A DNA stretch of 64,000 bases from Sipunculus nudus (GCA_026874595.1 CM049319.1:51534917-51598916), one strand, 5' to 3'. Positions 11,401 through 22,767 are shown, counted from the first letter of the stretch. Translations and numbers: made by a program. The notes: generated by a model from the letters alone, not told the origin.

Positions 11401-14400
11401 AAATTAACAGTGAGGTGGCCAAACCGTTGTTGGTAAGTCAGACGAAATTAAGTTGTGGACACGAATGAAATGGCAAAGACAGCAATGAGGAAGACATTAC
11501 ACAGTCATGGCTCGACAGCTGAATGGACAATTTATTTAAATAACTTCTATCAAATGATTGGTAAGGAATATTTCTAACTAAATGGATGTACAAAAACTCA
11601 GATGTAAAGACAATCACCTAATCGCAAACAAAAATATATCAGAGAACAAATGCATTTTTAATCATGAAATAATACATAAAGTATCTTAATTAATAATGTA
11701 AACATGTTCTACTGATGCATTACTGGGATTTTCTGGAGTTTCAAGATTTATTTAATTTTTGTTCATTCTTATACGCCTAGCCGTTAGACTGCGAAAATAA
11801 ACATGTTTGGTTCCAGATGAAGTCACCTGACCTCCAGATTAACTTTACAGTCCTTGTATTAGGACCAGACAATCTTGACCCTAACAGTAGTCTGCGGATG
11901 TACGCCAAAGGCCAGGTCAGAGCTGAATATGTATCTGAGATAGATAGATATACTGTTTGAATAATATTCTACACGATCAAAACAATTTGACTAACTCATT
12001 AGCAGTTCATTTCACCTTGCTATGAACTTCTACATATTTGAATTGATTATAAAAAATATTAATAATTGAACAATGATTCTTTAATCGTCTCTTCCAACGA
12101 TTTTTAATTCGTTTAAAATACGCAAGAAATCTAATTTGAATTATCGAACAGTTATAGAATGTATAAAATATAACAGTTAATTATCAATTTTCTTTTCAAA
12201 GAGGATTATTCCTGCAATACCTTTTATGAACTTTGTAAAATATGTATATGGAAATCTATACTTTATCATTTTGTAAAGAACCAGTTACGGTTGATTGGCT
12301 GGAGAGATACGGTTGACGTACAGAATCTACTGTGGGTGATTATTGCATCGATGGTCGGTGGATTACTTTTTATGGTCGTGGCTGCACTGGTCATGTACAA
12401 GGTAACGCTGTAATGCTTTAATCTGTTTCTCGCACCAAAGTTCTTCTAATTTACTTAACTGGGCTATTCTAGATAATTCTTTGTATTAAGTCAACAAGAG
12501 AAAGTCCGTTACACAAGCAATCAGTAAAATATAATTCTGTAAAACTTTTTTTAGCTTTATCGTTATGTGGACAAAACAAACATATTGAAAAAAAATTATT
12601 CAGTATCAGCACTAGATTGCTCTGGCATGCAATGTTGATTTTACAGTAAATAATTAGTCCTGTAACTCGATGCAATGACCAATACAGAACTTAAAAAAAT
12701 CAAACCTAATATAAGATCTCGTTTGTCATGTATAAGGCGGGATTCTTCAAGCGGAAGAAGAAAGAAGAAATGAAAAGGTTGTTGCGCCACGCAGTAGTAC
12801 AAAGATGTGACGAGGGTAAGGTATAGATTGTCTAACAAGGACCATCATAAGCAAAAAGACCGAATGTAAAACATATAGGCCCGATCGCAACCTTAATTCC
12901 TTTTTTCTTATTTATTTACCGGCCGAGATACTTGTCAGCTTGTTTAGAATTTACAAAAGAAAAATGCCTCAGTTCTTGAATGGTGAAAATGTAGTCCACT
13001 CTCCAAATTTTGACGATTTTTTTATGGAACACTGTACCTAAAATCAAAGCACAACTTTACCAAGGCCCTGGCTTTATATTTGATCCGAGAAAAATGGGAA
13101 CGGCGAATCCGCGGAATAAAATATTCTGTTTTATTGCCTTGCTACCAGGATGTTCTTCTGTGGCTCAGGGGTAGAGTGCAGGACTCAAAGCCGGAAGATC
13201 GTGGGTTCGAATCTCAGCCGAGGCGGTTAGCCATGTCAAGTAGTCCCAAACCTAAATGGAAATTCATGCAGATGTACAAATACTTAGTTTAAGAATTCGA
13301 TAAGTCAGCACTAAAAATTGAAGGCGGTTACCTTCACCCAAAAAAAAAAATAAAAAATAAGCTTTTCTGTTGTCTAAATTCTGTTGCGATTTTTTTTTTT
13401 ATTTTCTGTTGAGTGATCTCGTTTACCCCTGTTTTTGCCGCTTGACACTTAAGATATAGTCGTTATGGACATTTTATTTAAATGTCTGCTGCACTCATAG
13501 TACTTCCATCCTGTGATTCACGAATTATAGCGAGATATAACGATTTCTAATAAAAACAATAACATAAATAGAGATATTTAATTGTCGACATAGACAGAAA
13601 AATATTACGTAGATTTTTTTATTTATTTGTGTCAATAAGCAGTTAAAGGTATTTTCAAATAATACCTAACAAAAATAATTCTTTTGAATCTGCCTGTGAA
13701 GCTCAAACTCTTCCAAATGGTTGCCAGTTGAAACCCTTTGTCATTAGAAACCTTTGGATCAAAATATATGTCTAGTAAGGTTGGTTGCACTGTCTGCTGA
13801 GTTGAGAAGCTTGACCGAATAGCAGAATCATGGATTAGGAAGATTTCTTTTAAAATCTATGATTGTAGGATTAATGGGAATGATATTTAAATTTGATATT
13901 TACGAAGTAAAAGAAGATCTGCACGTGACAAGTCTGGCTTTTCTTCAGGTTTTTACCAGTTTGTCATTTATTGCGATATATTTTACATGATCATTTCTTC
14001 AATTGCTAAATGTAACGTGTAATTGCAGTTCCATGATCCCACTAAGTTTTTTTTTTAAATAAAACATTTGCACCTAGCTTCATACTTTTCTTGAATATAT
14101 ATCTTCTTGTTTAATGCAGTAAAAAATAAAGTTTTTTTTTTCTTTGAAAGAAAAACAAAAACGTATATATTTAATGATTGACTGTCTGCTAAACACGTAG
14201 GTTATATACCGACGTGATATATAATATTTATATTTTCTTTTCTTATATGCAGTACTGCTCTCTATGTATTCACAATAAACAATATTTAATGTTTTTAAAA
14301 CAAAACGCCATCATGATGACTGATGTGAAATTGGAAATTTGTTTATATTTTAGCTTATTTTTTTCCAGATGAAGATGATGGAGAATACATGGACATGGAT

Positions 14401-14430
14401 GGCGTGCCCCCAGAACGAACATCCATGTAG
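5231..14430 (+). CDS. Integrin alpha subunit, C-terminal half (gene 1), 12 exons
   Basis: This is a type I cell-surface receptor subunit that pairs with a beta integrin and links extracellular matrix to the cytoskeleton. The exons are 5231-5419, 6361-6488, 6611-6736, 7688-7913, 8549-8795, 9182-9353, 9870-9959, 11325-11432, 11817-11915, 12279-12401, 12737-12815 and 14369-14430. All have GT/AG borders. After two leading bases they sum to 1647 nt, exactly 549 codons with the stop and no internal stop, which supports the model strongly. Domains in order are the end of beta-propeller blade 7 (VGAFLNNTVVMYKTRPVI), thigh, calf-1, calf-2, one membrane helix and a cytoplasmic tail starting GFFKR. The signal peptide and most of the propeller must lie to the left of the window. 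Whether the full gene has an inserted I domain cannot be told. The intact frame suggests a functional gene. Confidence 0.92.
5344..5690 (+). repeat. Tandem partial duplication of an integrin exon and its flank
   Basis: The 3' part of the exon ending at 5419 and about 100 bp of intron are repeated from about 5518 (matching ATGAACATTAGCCTGAAC). The beginning of a third unit is visible from about 5671. The second copy has a stop (TTAG) in the exon frame, and the splice donor AAGTAAGT has become ATTAAGTA, so it is a dead exon copy. Confidence 0.85.
6361..6488 (+). CDS. Integrin gene 1 exon: thigh domain
   Basis: Reads ITMSVFTDTLAVHTTLYKRE and ends in LEIPLYLR. The acceptor is TATTTGCAG and the donor AGG|GTAATT. 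The two leading bases complete a codon begun in the previous exon. It is assigned to the thigh by position; its own sequence is not strongly diagnostic. Confidence 0.75.
6611..6736 (+). CDS. Integrin gene 1 exon: thigh domain
   Basis: Encodes 42 residues, including PFPYDFNVVVQYRLL and SLEPVLHRLA. This matches the thigh pattern in which a beta strand ending in Tyr-Arg is followed by a leucine-proline stretch. Phase is 0 on both sides. Confidence 0.82.
6737..7687 (+). other. Intron of integrin gene 1, no feature seen
   Basis: Non-coding sequence between the thigh exon and the first calf-1 exon. I see no element or coding stretch in it. Confidence 0.5.
7688..7913 (+). CDS. Integrin gene 1 exon: calf-1 domain, first part
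   Basis: Starts TTIYLQCGDSQPCETDLSL, the cysteine-paired opening of calf-1 (CGxDxxCxxDL pattern). It continues with FEVGVRNGGHVARGVELTFV, the conserved N-G-G/A strand pair. It ends one base into a codon. Confidence 0.92.
8549..8795 (+). CDS. Integrin gene 1 exon: calf-1 domain, second part
   Basis: Contains the paired cysteines VSCLREGTEIKCTFSHFMPA, then IRFSLGLHDV and FNVSVTTLTSEAGRTENNN. These correspond to the C-terminal strands of calf-1. It has several N-x-S/T glycosylation sequons. It ends two bases into a codon (GG|G = Gly). Confidence 0.9.
9182..9353 (+). CDS. Integrin gene 1 exon: calf-2 domain, start
   Basis: Reads GSASPNEISVRLSGEEGEKD and then NVNLVNQGPGAIPNVTW, the calf-2 strand with the conserved N-x-GP. 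The acceptor TTCAAG|G has a poor pyrimidine tract but is the only one that keeps frame with the previous exon. Confidence 0.85.
9640..9740 (+). repeat. Short minisatellite, about three 31-bp units
   Basis: Repeats of AGGTTTTTGAAAGTATACC followed by GGAAGAAAA occur three times in a row inside an intron of integrin gene 1. There is no sign of function. Confidence 0.85.
9870..9959 (+). CDS. Integrin gene 1 exon: calf-2 domain
   Basis: Thirty codons, phase 0 on both sides, reading SHFGNCTEVVNDVNIS and ending ELCLSEPK. The cysteine just before the end is positioned to pair with one in the next exon, a usual calf-2 feature. Confidence 0.8.
9960..11324 (+). other. Intron of integrin gene 1 containing one exon-like open stretch
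   Basis: Mostly AT-rich non-coding sequence. An open segment at 10304-10437 has AG and GT borders and a protein-like composition (IEIKYRPSSRPDRTYDH). Its phases do not fit the flanking phase-0 exons, so I do not count it as an exon. Confidence 0.5.
11325..11432 (+). CDS. Integrin gene 1 exon: calf-2 domain
   Basis: Thirty-six codons reading VACLVYRCSAGELESDFVSK and ending EVAKPLL. The C-x-I/V-x-C-x-x-G-x-L signature is characteristic of calf-2 in alpha integrins and follows directly in phase from the preceding exon. Confidence 0.88.
11817..11915 (+). CDS. Integrin gene 1 exon: calf-2 domain, end
   Basis: Thirty-three codons starting MKSPDLQINFTVLVLGP and ending LRMYAKGQ. It is nearly identical to an exon of gene 2 at 27540-27638. 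The donor GTCAGA is weak. The reading frame stays open for 14 more codons beyond it, to a TGA at 11958. Confidence 0.82.
12279..12401 (+). CDS. Integrin gene 1 exon: membrane-spanning helix
   Basis: Forty-one codons with a conserved tryptophan before the helix (WRDTVDVQN) and a hydrophobic run LLWVIIASMVGGLLFMVV, ending ALVMYK at the membrane face. A second acceptor six bases downstream (CCAG) would also keep frame and remove two residues. Confidence 0.9.
12737..12815 (+). CDS. Integrin gene 1 exon: cytoplasmic tail with GFFKR
   Basis: Encodes AGFFKRKKKEEMKRLLRH. GFFKR is the universal alpha-integrin membrane-proximal motif, which clasps the beta tail and holds the receptor inactive. The acceptor TATAAG lacks a clear pyrimidine tract, but the exon is conserved in gene 2. 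Confidence 0.93.
12816..14368 (+). other. Last intron of integrin gene 1 with a SINE
   Basis: The only structure seen is the tRNA-derived SINE near 13155-13365. The rest is AT-rich with several T- and A-runs. The first bases of this intron resemble the equivalent intron of gene 2 on the minus strand near 23795, as expected of duplicated genes. Confidence 0.55.
13155..13365 (+). mobile_element. tRNA-derived SINE with A and B boxes
   Basis: The head has a pol III A box (TGGCTCAGGGGTAGAGT, 13161-13177) and a B box (GGTTCGAATCT, 13204-13214) spaced as in a tRNA gene. An unrelated body and an A-rich tail follow at about 13340-13365. A tRNA head plus body plus A tail is the SINE pattern; it is too degenerate to be a tRNA gene. 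Confidence 0.75.
14369..14430 (+). CDS. Integrin gene 1 last exon, acidic tail end
   Basis: After TTTTTTTTCCAG the exon reads DEDDGEYMDMDGVPPERTSM and then TAG. The tail is acidic with one tyrosine. The split codon GAG|G..AT is consistent with the previous exon's one-base phase. Confidence 0.88.
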
Positions 14431-14436
14431 CATGGA

Positions 14437-16020
14437 GTTTAGAAAAAAAATCAATAATCAATACCCTGAGAATAATAACTGCATTTATAACACAAACAGC
14501 CCTACAACACGACTGTCCAAGTAACTCGACAACCCCTACAACACGACCATCCAAGTATCAAAGCCACGCCTACAACAAGACCACCCGAGTAACACAACCA
14601 ACCCTACAACACGCTTTCAACACGACCACCCGAGTATCATGGCCACCCCTACAACAAGACCATCCAATTATCACGGGCACGCCTTCAACACGACCACCCG
14701 AGTACAATGGCCACCTCTAAAACAGGACCATCCAAGTTTTACGGCCACGTCTTCAACACGACCACCCGAGTATCATGGCCACCCCTACAACAAGACCATC
14801 CAAGTATCACGGGCACGCCTTCAACACGACCACTCGAGAACCATGGCCACCTCTACAACAAGACCATCCAAGTTTCACGGCCACGTCTTCAACACGGCCA
14901 CCCGAGTATCATGGCCACCCCTACAACAAGACATTCCAAATTGAAAGGACACGCCTTCAACACGACCATCAGAGTATCATGGCCACCCCTACAACATGAA
15001 CATCCAAGTTTCACGGCCACGTCTTCAACACGACCACTCGAGTATCATAGGCACCCCTACAACAAGACCATCCAAATGTCACGGCACGCCTTCAACACGA
15101 CCACCCGAGTATCATGGCCACCCCTTAAACAAGACCATCCAAGCTCCACGGCCACGCCATCAATACGAGCACCCGAGTATCATGGCCACCTCTACAAATA
15201 GACCATCCAAATTTAACGGTCACGTCTTCAACACGACCACCCGAGTTTTATGGCTACCCCTACTACAAGAACAACCAAGTATCATCGCTACGCCTTCAAC
15301 ATAACCACGACCATCCCAAAAAACACGACCATGCAAGTATCATGATACCCTACAATATGAACACGCCTACAACAACACCACCCGTACAACACAACTACCC
15401 CACAACACGACCATCCCTACAGCACGACCACCCCTACGACACACTTCCACCCCAACAACCCGACCACCCCTACATCACGACCATCCCTACGACACGACCA
15501 CCCCTACAGCAGGACCCCCCCTACAACACTACCATCCCTAAAGCACGACCACCCCTACGACACGACCATCCCTACAGCAGGACCCCCCCCCCCCTCTTAC
15601 AACACGACCATCCCTAAAGCACGACCATCCCTTCGACACGACCATCCCTACAGCACGACCACCACTTCAGCTTGACTATCCCTACAACACAACCAACCCT
15701 ACAACTCGACAACCCCTACAACACGCCCATCCCTAAATAACGACCAACCCTACGACACGACCATCCCTACGACACGACTATCCCTACAACACGACCACCC
15801 CGACAACTCGACTATCCCTTCAACACGGCCATCCCGACAACACGACTACCCCTACAACACGCCCATCCATACAGCACGACCATCCCAAGAACACAACAAC
15901 CCCTACAACATGACTATCCCTACAACACGACAACCCCTACAACACGACTATGCCTGCAACACGAACCACGCATTCACCACGACCGCCCCTGCAACATGCC
16001 CGCCACACTTAGACCGTTAC
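14437..16020 (+). repeat. Minisatellite array just downstream of integrin gene 1
   Basis: From about 14560 to 15310 the unit is 68 bp (CACGACCACCCGAGTATCAT then GGCCACCC...), for example at 14692, 14760, 14828 and 14896. From about 15340 to 16010 it gives way to shorter, irregular units built on CCTACAACACGACCATC. Long open frames occur in all three forward frames because 68 is not a multiple of 3 and the unit lacks stops. This argues that it is not protein-coding. It may form the 3' untranslated region. Confidence 0.9.
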
Positions 16021-17998
16021 ATGTGCAGCGATAGGAACACGCAAAACCATAGAGGAAATTGGTAAACCCTTAATCTTTGTTACTTGCATCCGAGGAATCG
16101 TCTGGAGTAAATACCGTGCTGGCATATTCTCCGCTGTGAAATCATATTTGAGTTCGTTTCAAGGGTTTCTCTTGCAGACTTGTTGATAATAAAACCACTT
16201 GCCGCTGTAGATCATATTTAGGAGCTCTTCGGTAAACAGCGCCACCTCCTGTCGTTTATCATAACAAAAGTTTCTTTGTTGAAATAGCGCCCATACCGTC
16301 GTTTATCAAGAGTTAATGCTCACTCAAGAAAGCCTGTTCCTAGAAAATGAGACCATGTCTCTGTTTGGTGAGATATATTAATTCATCCGATTGGCTGAAT
16401 CTGTGGCATCTTATTGTACATTTAGCCAATTTACCAAACATGGCCAGGTATTACTCCAATAGCATTCGGATCATTGTGTAAGCCTGTCACCAGGTAATCC
16501 TCACAGGCAATATCTAGGCAAATGCCGTCTGCTTGAATAAAACTTGCTGGAGGGAAGGCCAAATGACTATCTTTTTATATTTATGAAAAAATGGCGTCCA
16601 GTATGAGACCAATGCACTGAGGGATTCGGAGCGCCACCGTGAGTCTGTGTAAGAGACTCACCTATAGAGTGTTACGGTGCGCCACGGTGTGTTTGTGCAA
16701 AAGAACAGTTGAAGCCATACCTTCAGTTAACTGTCATGTGACGATATCAAATATAAGACCGCTGATTCCTGGTCTTACACATCCAACAAACGTGAATACA
16801 TTTTTGTACATCTCGTTATCCGGTAGAGCGAACAATTTTATCGCACGTATATGTGCTGTGTAAACTCGAAAGCTGCAGGCGCTTCTTTCATTAATAAGGA
16901 TATGACCAAAGCGTATATTTATTTCGATATATCGCAGGCATCTTTATAGAAGGAAATATTTTATAACATGGCACAAATTACCACTGTGTTTAATTAAAAG
17001 CAACATGTTGTTTCATTTTTTTCACCATTTTACACTCAAAGTAAAGGCTTAAATAAAACCCATACCACAATGTTCTATTTTACTTTTTATACTCGTCGAT
17101 TGCGATTCTAAATAAGAAAATTTAATACTTACTATTCTTTAGCACAGTAGACCGTTTCCTTCAAACTATCTAGTTGCGTTGGCGAAGACCGGCGCTAAGT
17201 GCCTTGGGAAGTGTTTTTTTTTTTACAAAAAGTCATAGTTGTCAATCTAAAATGATAAAAGTGGAATCCCTGTCATATAAGAAGAAGAGTTTCCATTTGG
17301 AATTTCTGGATTTCTGAAATCACTAGATTTATGAACCCGTATACACCACAAGACAGTTAAGTGTAGTGCCCATACAAAATCTTTTGGCTTTTGGAAATGT
17401 TTTTAAATCTGACAAACATTCCACTTTCACTTCAGTTTCTGGATTATTTGTTTGAAATAAAATATTTACTTTATAGATTACAAATTTATACCTACTGTAT
17501 TTAAAATCTAACCATGAAAAATAAAAGATAACTTGATTCACAAGAAATAGACCCATGCTTCAAAGTTAATTGCCGGAAATTTCTAAATTTAATTATTCAT
17601 ACACTATAATTTTCTTCTGATGTAAGGTTACCATCTGAATGACATATACGTGACAAATTGTCACGAAAAATGTACGCCAAGCAGAAACCCAGAGACAGTC
17701 AAAAATAAGGTCAGAGGATGCGTTGTTTTTATAACATTTAACATGTGGACTAAGTAAAGTCTATGAAGATGTCAAAAGGGAAGACCTGCTTTTATAACAA
17801 AAAAAAACCCGTAAGATCTATTTGAGGAAACATTTTCATCATATTTATCTACGCCGGAATTAGCACTTTCCACATAAATCAGACTCTAATTTACAAGTGA
17901 TGTTTAAATTTTTTTCCACATTAAAAAAAAATATTATCCTTTTTAAGAAACGACGTATTTTTGTACTTTCGTGTCAGGTTTCTTTTTTAATTTTTTTG
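16021..17998. other. Intergenic region downstream of integrin gene 1
   Basis: No convincing gene. It contains a short dispersed repeat at about 16510-16710, which is an inverted partial copy of a segment near 54.95-55.2 kb. The rest is AT-rich with homopolymer runs. Confidence 0.5.
16510..16710 (-). repeat. Dispersed repeat, inverted copy of the 55-kb segment
   Basis: On the minus strand it reads GTGGCGCTCCGAATCCCTCA, preceded by GAGTCTCTTACACAGACTCA. The plus-strand segment at about 54990-55110 carries the same two phrases in the same order with few changes. Confidence 0.65.
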
Positions 17999-20431
17999 CT
18001 CAAATCTATAGATTACAATTTTATACTTTACACCCTATATTTTGGATCATTAATGTACAAAAGATATGATCTGTCAGTTTTTTATATTAGTGGCATTTTA
18101 TCGAGTGAAGGCTGGCTGGACTAAACGGTTTGAATTGTGAAATGCTGATTATCCAAGCGCAATTCATCCCGCATTACTGCTAATGTCCAACCTGAATTAG
18201 TTAAGAAGAACCAATTGTCAATAATTTATAACTTTCTTCAGACAATTTTGAACTCTTTCTGTGCAAAATTATATACATTTTTGCTAAACCCAGGTCGCAG
18301 CACTGGAAAACTAGTTCGTTGTTTGATTTGTTCTTCCACATACAAACATGGATTCCAAGGATTATGGGATAGGGAACGGCTACAAAAGAGATGAGATTTA
18401 CGTTTTGTTTTGTACATTCACATGTTTTCCGTTAATTCATCACGTGAAGCCTGTTGTTAAGATTATTAGCGCTAAAACGATTAGATTATCATTGCGAAGG
18501 AATGCACGGTATTGCTGTGCAGATTTCTGGCGTAACGACTGAAAGTAAGCCTTATTAATTCAATATAAATGCCTGCCGAGTCTTGCACTCACTCCTAGGC
18601 AGATGTCATGTTTTGATATAATAGTCACATAAGTGGTTTGATAAATGAATAAAGATGAGGTCCTGTAAGCTAATGACCACATTTCATTCTCAGTAGTGTA
18701 AAGCTGTATTAAGCTTGAATATTCTAAATCAGTGGATTTCCATGAAGGCCTCGACAAAGTGGACAAATTTCCCTGCATTATCAGTTTAGTAACTTGAATG
18801 TGATGTTCGTGCACGGCTGCATGGGACAGTTATTTTGATCACTATCAATCGGGAAAGACTACATGGGTAGTTGTTTAAAATACCATTGTGCTAAGGTCAA
18901 GTTAAAATATGATAAAAAAATGTATATTGATGAATTTTACTATTCAATTATTAATACTGTAATGACTATTTACCTTATAATTTATTTTTATTTTATATAA
19001 TTGTTTAAAGATATAATTAATAGATATTTTCTTTTTCCATTACAATAGCTAAGAACAAGTCATGAATGTTCTCCGTTCACCCCATCTCAAATCAACCAGA
19101 AAAATCGGTTTCTGGCACACACTACATATAAAGGATACAACTAGAAAATATAAAAAGCTTTATTGTAATTCAGCAGCATAATTGAGACATTAAACAGGAA
19201 AATAAATCTACCAATTCTCAAATCTATAGATTAAAATTTTATACTCTACACCCTATATTTTGGATCAATAATGTACAAAGATATGATCTGCCTGTTTTTT
19301 ATATTAGTGGCATTTTATCGAGTGAGGGCTGGCTGGACTAAACCGTTTGAATTGTGAAATGTTGATTATTCAAGCGCAATTCATCCCCCATTACTGCTAA
19401 TGTCCAACCTGAATTAGTTAAGAAGAACCAATTGTCAATAATTTATAACTTTCTTCAGACAATTTTGAACTCTTTCCGTGCAAAATTATATACATTTTTG
19501 CTAAACCGAGGTCGCAGCACTGGAAAACTAGTTCGTTGTTTGATTTGTCCTACCATTATACACACATGGATTCAAAGGATTATGGGAAGGAGAACGTTTA
19601 CAACAGAGATGGGATTTACGTTTTGTTTTGTACATTCACATGTTTTCCGTTAATTCATCACGTGAAGCCTGTTGTTAAGATTATTGGCGCTAAAACGATT
19701 AGATTATCATTGCGAAGGAATGCACGGTATTGCTGTGCAGATTTCTGGCGTAACGACTGAAAGTAAGCCTTTTTAATTCAATATAAATGCCTGCCGAGTC
19801 TTACACTCACTCCTGGGCACATGTCATGTTTTGATATAATAGTCACAAAAGTGTTTTGATAAATGAATAAAGATGAGGCCCTGTAAGCTAATGACCACAT
19901 TTCATTCTCAGTAGTGTAAAGCTGCATTAAGCTTGAATATTCTAAATCAGTGGATTTCCAATGCCTCGACAAAGTGGATAAATTTCCCCTGCGTTATCAG
20001 TATAGTAACTGGAATGTGATGTTCGTGCACGGCTGCATGGGACAGTTATTTTGAAATCACTATCAATCGGGAAAGATTGCATGGGTAGTTGTTTAAAATA
20101 CCATTGTGCTAAGGTCAAGTTAAAATATGATACAAATTGTATATTGATAAATTCTTCTATTCGATTATCAATACTGTAATGACTATTTACCTTATAATAT
20201 ATTTTTATTTTATATAATTGCTCAAAGATATAATTAATAGATATTTTCTTTTTCATTACAATAGCTGACAACAAGTTATGAATGTCCTCCTGTATGGTGT
20301 TCACCCCATCTCAAATCAACCAGAAAAATCGGCACACTACATATAAAGGGTACAACTAGAAAATATAAAAAGCTTTATTGTAATTCAGCAGCATTATTGG
20401 GACATTAAACAGGAAAATAAATCAACCAATT
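17999..20431 (+). repeat. Tandem duplication, two copies of about 1.22 kb
   Basis: Copy 1 (17999-19216) and copy 2 (19217-20431) abut. Both start CTCAAATCTATAGATTA and end in AAATAAATC..ACCAATT. They differ by scattered substitutions and small indels. The short open frames inside are not conserved as frames between copies, so I see no gene in it. Confidence 0.93.
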
Positions 20432-22299
20432 TTTGTTTATCCTGCTTTTGATAGAGAAACAAGCTTTTTGGCTTTTGCTCATGTATATGTTATATCAGAG
20501 AGACATTGTCCACGCAATTGTCTAAACAGCAACTGTTTAATCTTCCTGTGTAGGTTTTTTAACATCAATGCGCATTGTTTACTTATTAGGCTTGAGGTTA
20601 AAATCGAAATGTAAAATCGTTAAGTAAATCACGGTATGATATTAATATGACGTCGGAACATTTATAACCGGTTCTCTTTTGAACAACAATGTTGTTGTCT
20701 CATGACGTGTTCGGATGATCCCGGGTTCTGAATAAATGAATATTTTATTCAGAAATATAAGGCCTCGGGCCCAAAGTTCCATATGTGCATATATCAGATG
20801 TAGTGAAACGAAACATACAACAATGTTAATAAAGAAAGAAAGAAAGAAGAAGAAAAGAAACAAGAGTCGCAAACAAATAATAATATATGATATATGCACT
20901 CCTAAATATCAACAAGAGAAGATCATCATGGAGAGGTCATTTCAGCCATATTCATTTACATGTAAGGGTTATAACTATTAAAGTTAATAACTACACATAT
21001 ATGTATTTACACATATATACACTCACATATATGTATTTACACTTATAAACATGTATCATCATGAATTAGATCATATATAAACATGTTTCTAAATCAATTC
21101 TGGTTTAAGTAAAGTTTTACATATTAATTTATGTGAACAATTTAACTTTTGATTTACATATCCATGTATAATAATATTAAAAAATTGTTCTACTTAGCAT
21201 TAAAAAGACCGGCATTGAACACAGCTTCCTGCAGATGGTCTGCGTGGTAAGCTCGCCAAGCGAGTCCCTACAATGCTGAACAGCATATAGTAGCTCATTT
21301 ATAACTATTCACACATGCATATACGTATATGCATACACACATGCATATATGTTTATATATATACATACATATACACATTTTATTCCTTTATTAGTTGAAC
21401 AAAGTATACATATAATCATTTGTTAAAAATTATAACCAAACAAGACAAATGTAGTATTTAAAAAAGATATCTCATTGGAATTTACTATTTAAATTTAATA
21501 TCAATTTACAATTGAATTATTTGTGCATAGTGTACAAATGCTGCTAGACTATCAATAACAGCAGGATTTTTATTTGACATCAGATATATGAAAGCGGCTC
21601 TTCCGTATCGTCAAGGACGAGAAACACCGGACCGCTTAATTATGGTCTATATAAAGGTGTCATTTGCAGGATACCAGTATGTTTTATTAATCAGAAGGGA
21701 TATTGTAATTTGGGATTTCAATTTTACTGGATTTATTGTGAGAAATATTGTACTACTGGTATTTTATTTCACCTTATTTATCGTGAGGAATATCCAAAAA
21801 TCGATATTCTTATCTCACTCTATTTATCGTGAAGAATAGGTAATACTCATTTATATGTTACACTTTATTTATTGTAAGAGATATTTTGATACCGGTTTAT
21901 TAATAATTTTTCACTTTCAGCAGTGTCATCATATGTTTAATTTAATTTTTTCTTACATTTATTGACGGCGCAATGATGATAGGACACGCGATCCTATAAA
22001 GTAAGACCTTGTCATATAAAGAGATGGAAGTTTTCAAATCTATAGCCGAAGTAAAAGGAGTTCATAGCATCAGCATGGCTTTCGTGTCATTTACCTAAAC
22101 AGCTGAAACTCAACTACTGGACATATCCCCGTCACTTCTTGAAAAAGTAATCCGGGTATGACAAACATGGCTTTTCTGTGTGTCCATATCCATTCTTATC
22201 CAACTTAAATATTGTGCTGTATATCATTTGAATCTAGCGACATATCCTAATATTCATTTTTCTACAACATCTCTGTATAAACATCGGGCAGAACAATAG
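20432..22299. other. Intergenic, low-complexity AT-rich DNA
   Basis: Contains a GAAA-rich run at about 20828-20866, ACATATATG-type repeats at about 20990-21060 and 21310-21375, and a short GC-richer patch at 21208-21290. No gene is recognised. Confidence 0.5.
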
Positions 22300-22720
22300 T
22301 TTATGAATGGCCGTTATATTATTACGGGTTTGTCACACGGACGGTTGTGACATGCAGGTGTTGCACTGGTAGACCTGATAGCTGGGAGGTCGTGTTGAGG
22401 GGTCTTCATATCGTGTTGGTAGTCATGATACTTTGGTGGTCGTGTTGTATGGTTGATCATGTTGTAGGTGTGTTCGTGATATTTGGTTGGCCATGTTGCA
22501 CGGGCCGTCACTTGTACTTGAGCAGTTGTGTTGTATTGGTGGTCGTGATACTGGGATGGTCGTGTTTAAGGGGTGGTTGTATTGCAAGGGTTTTCGTAAT
22601 TCTTTGGTGGTCATGTTGTATGGGCGTCATTGTACTTGAGTGGCCATGTTCTAGGGGTTAATTGGTTGTGTTGTAGAGGTAGTTATGTTGTAGGTGTTGG
22701 TTTTTGGTTTTATTGGTCAG
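22300..22720 (-). repeat. Minisatellite-like array downstream of integrin gene 2
   Basis: Read on the minus strand it has the same phrases as the array after gene 1 (CAACACGACCACC..AGTATCATG, CCTACAACA). It begins shortly after the stop codon of the paralogue. It is shorter and more degenerate. Confidence 0.85.
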
Positions 22721-22767
22721 AAATTCGGGGTTAAGGGATTTTCTGACCGTAGTCCATGGTTCATATC

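Noticed and set aside
14639-15617. Long repetitive open frames (HGHAFNTTTR-type peptides)
   Set aside because: They are open in all three forward frames because the 68-bp unit lacks stops and rotates frame. There is no start context or independent support for a protein.
21208-21290. GC-richer patch that could fold, considered as a snoRNA
   Set aside because: I could not identify box motifs and guide duplex together; a covariance search would be needed.
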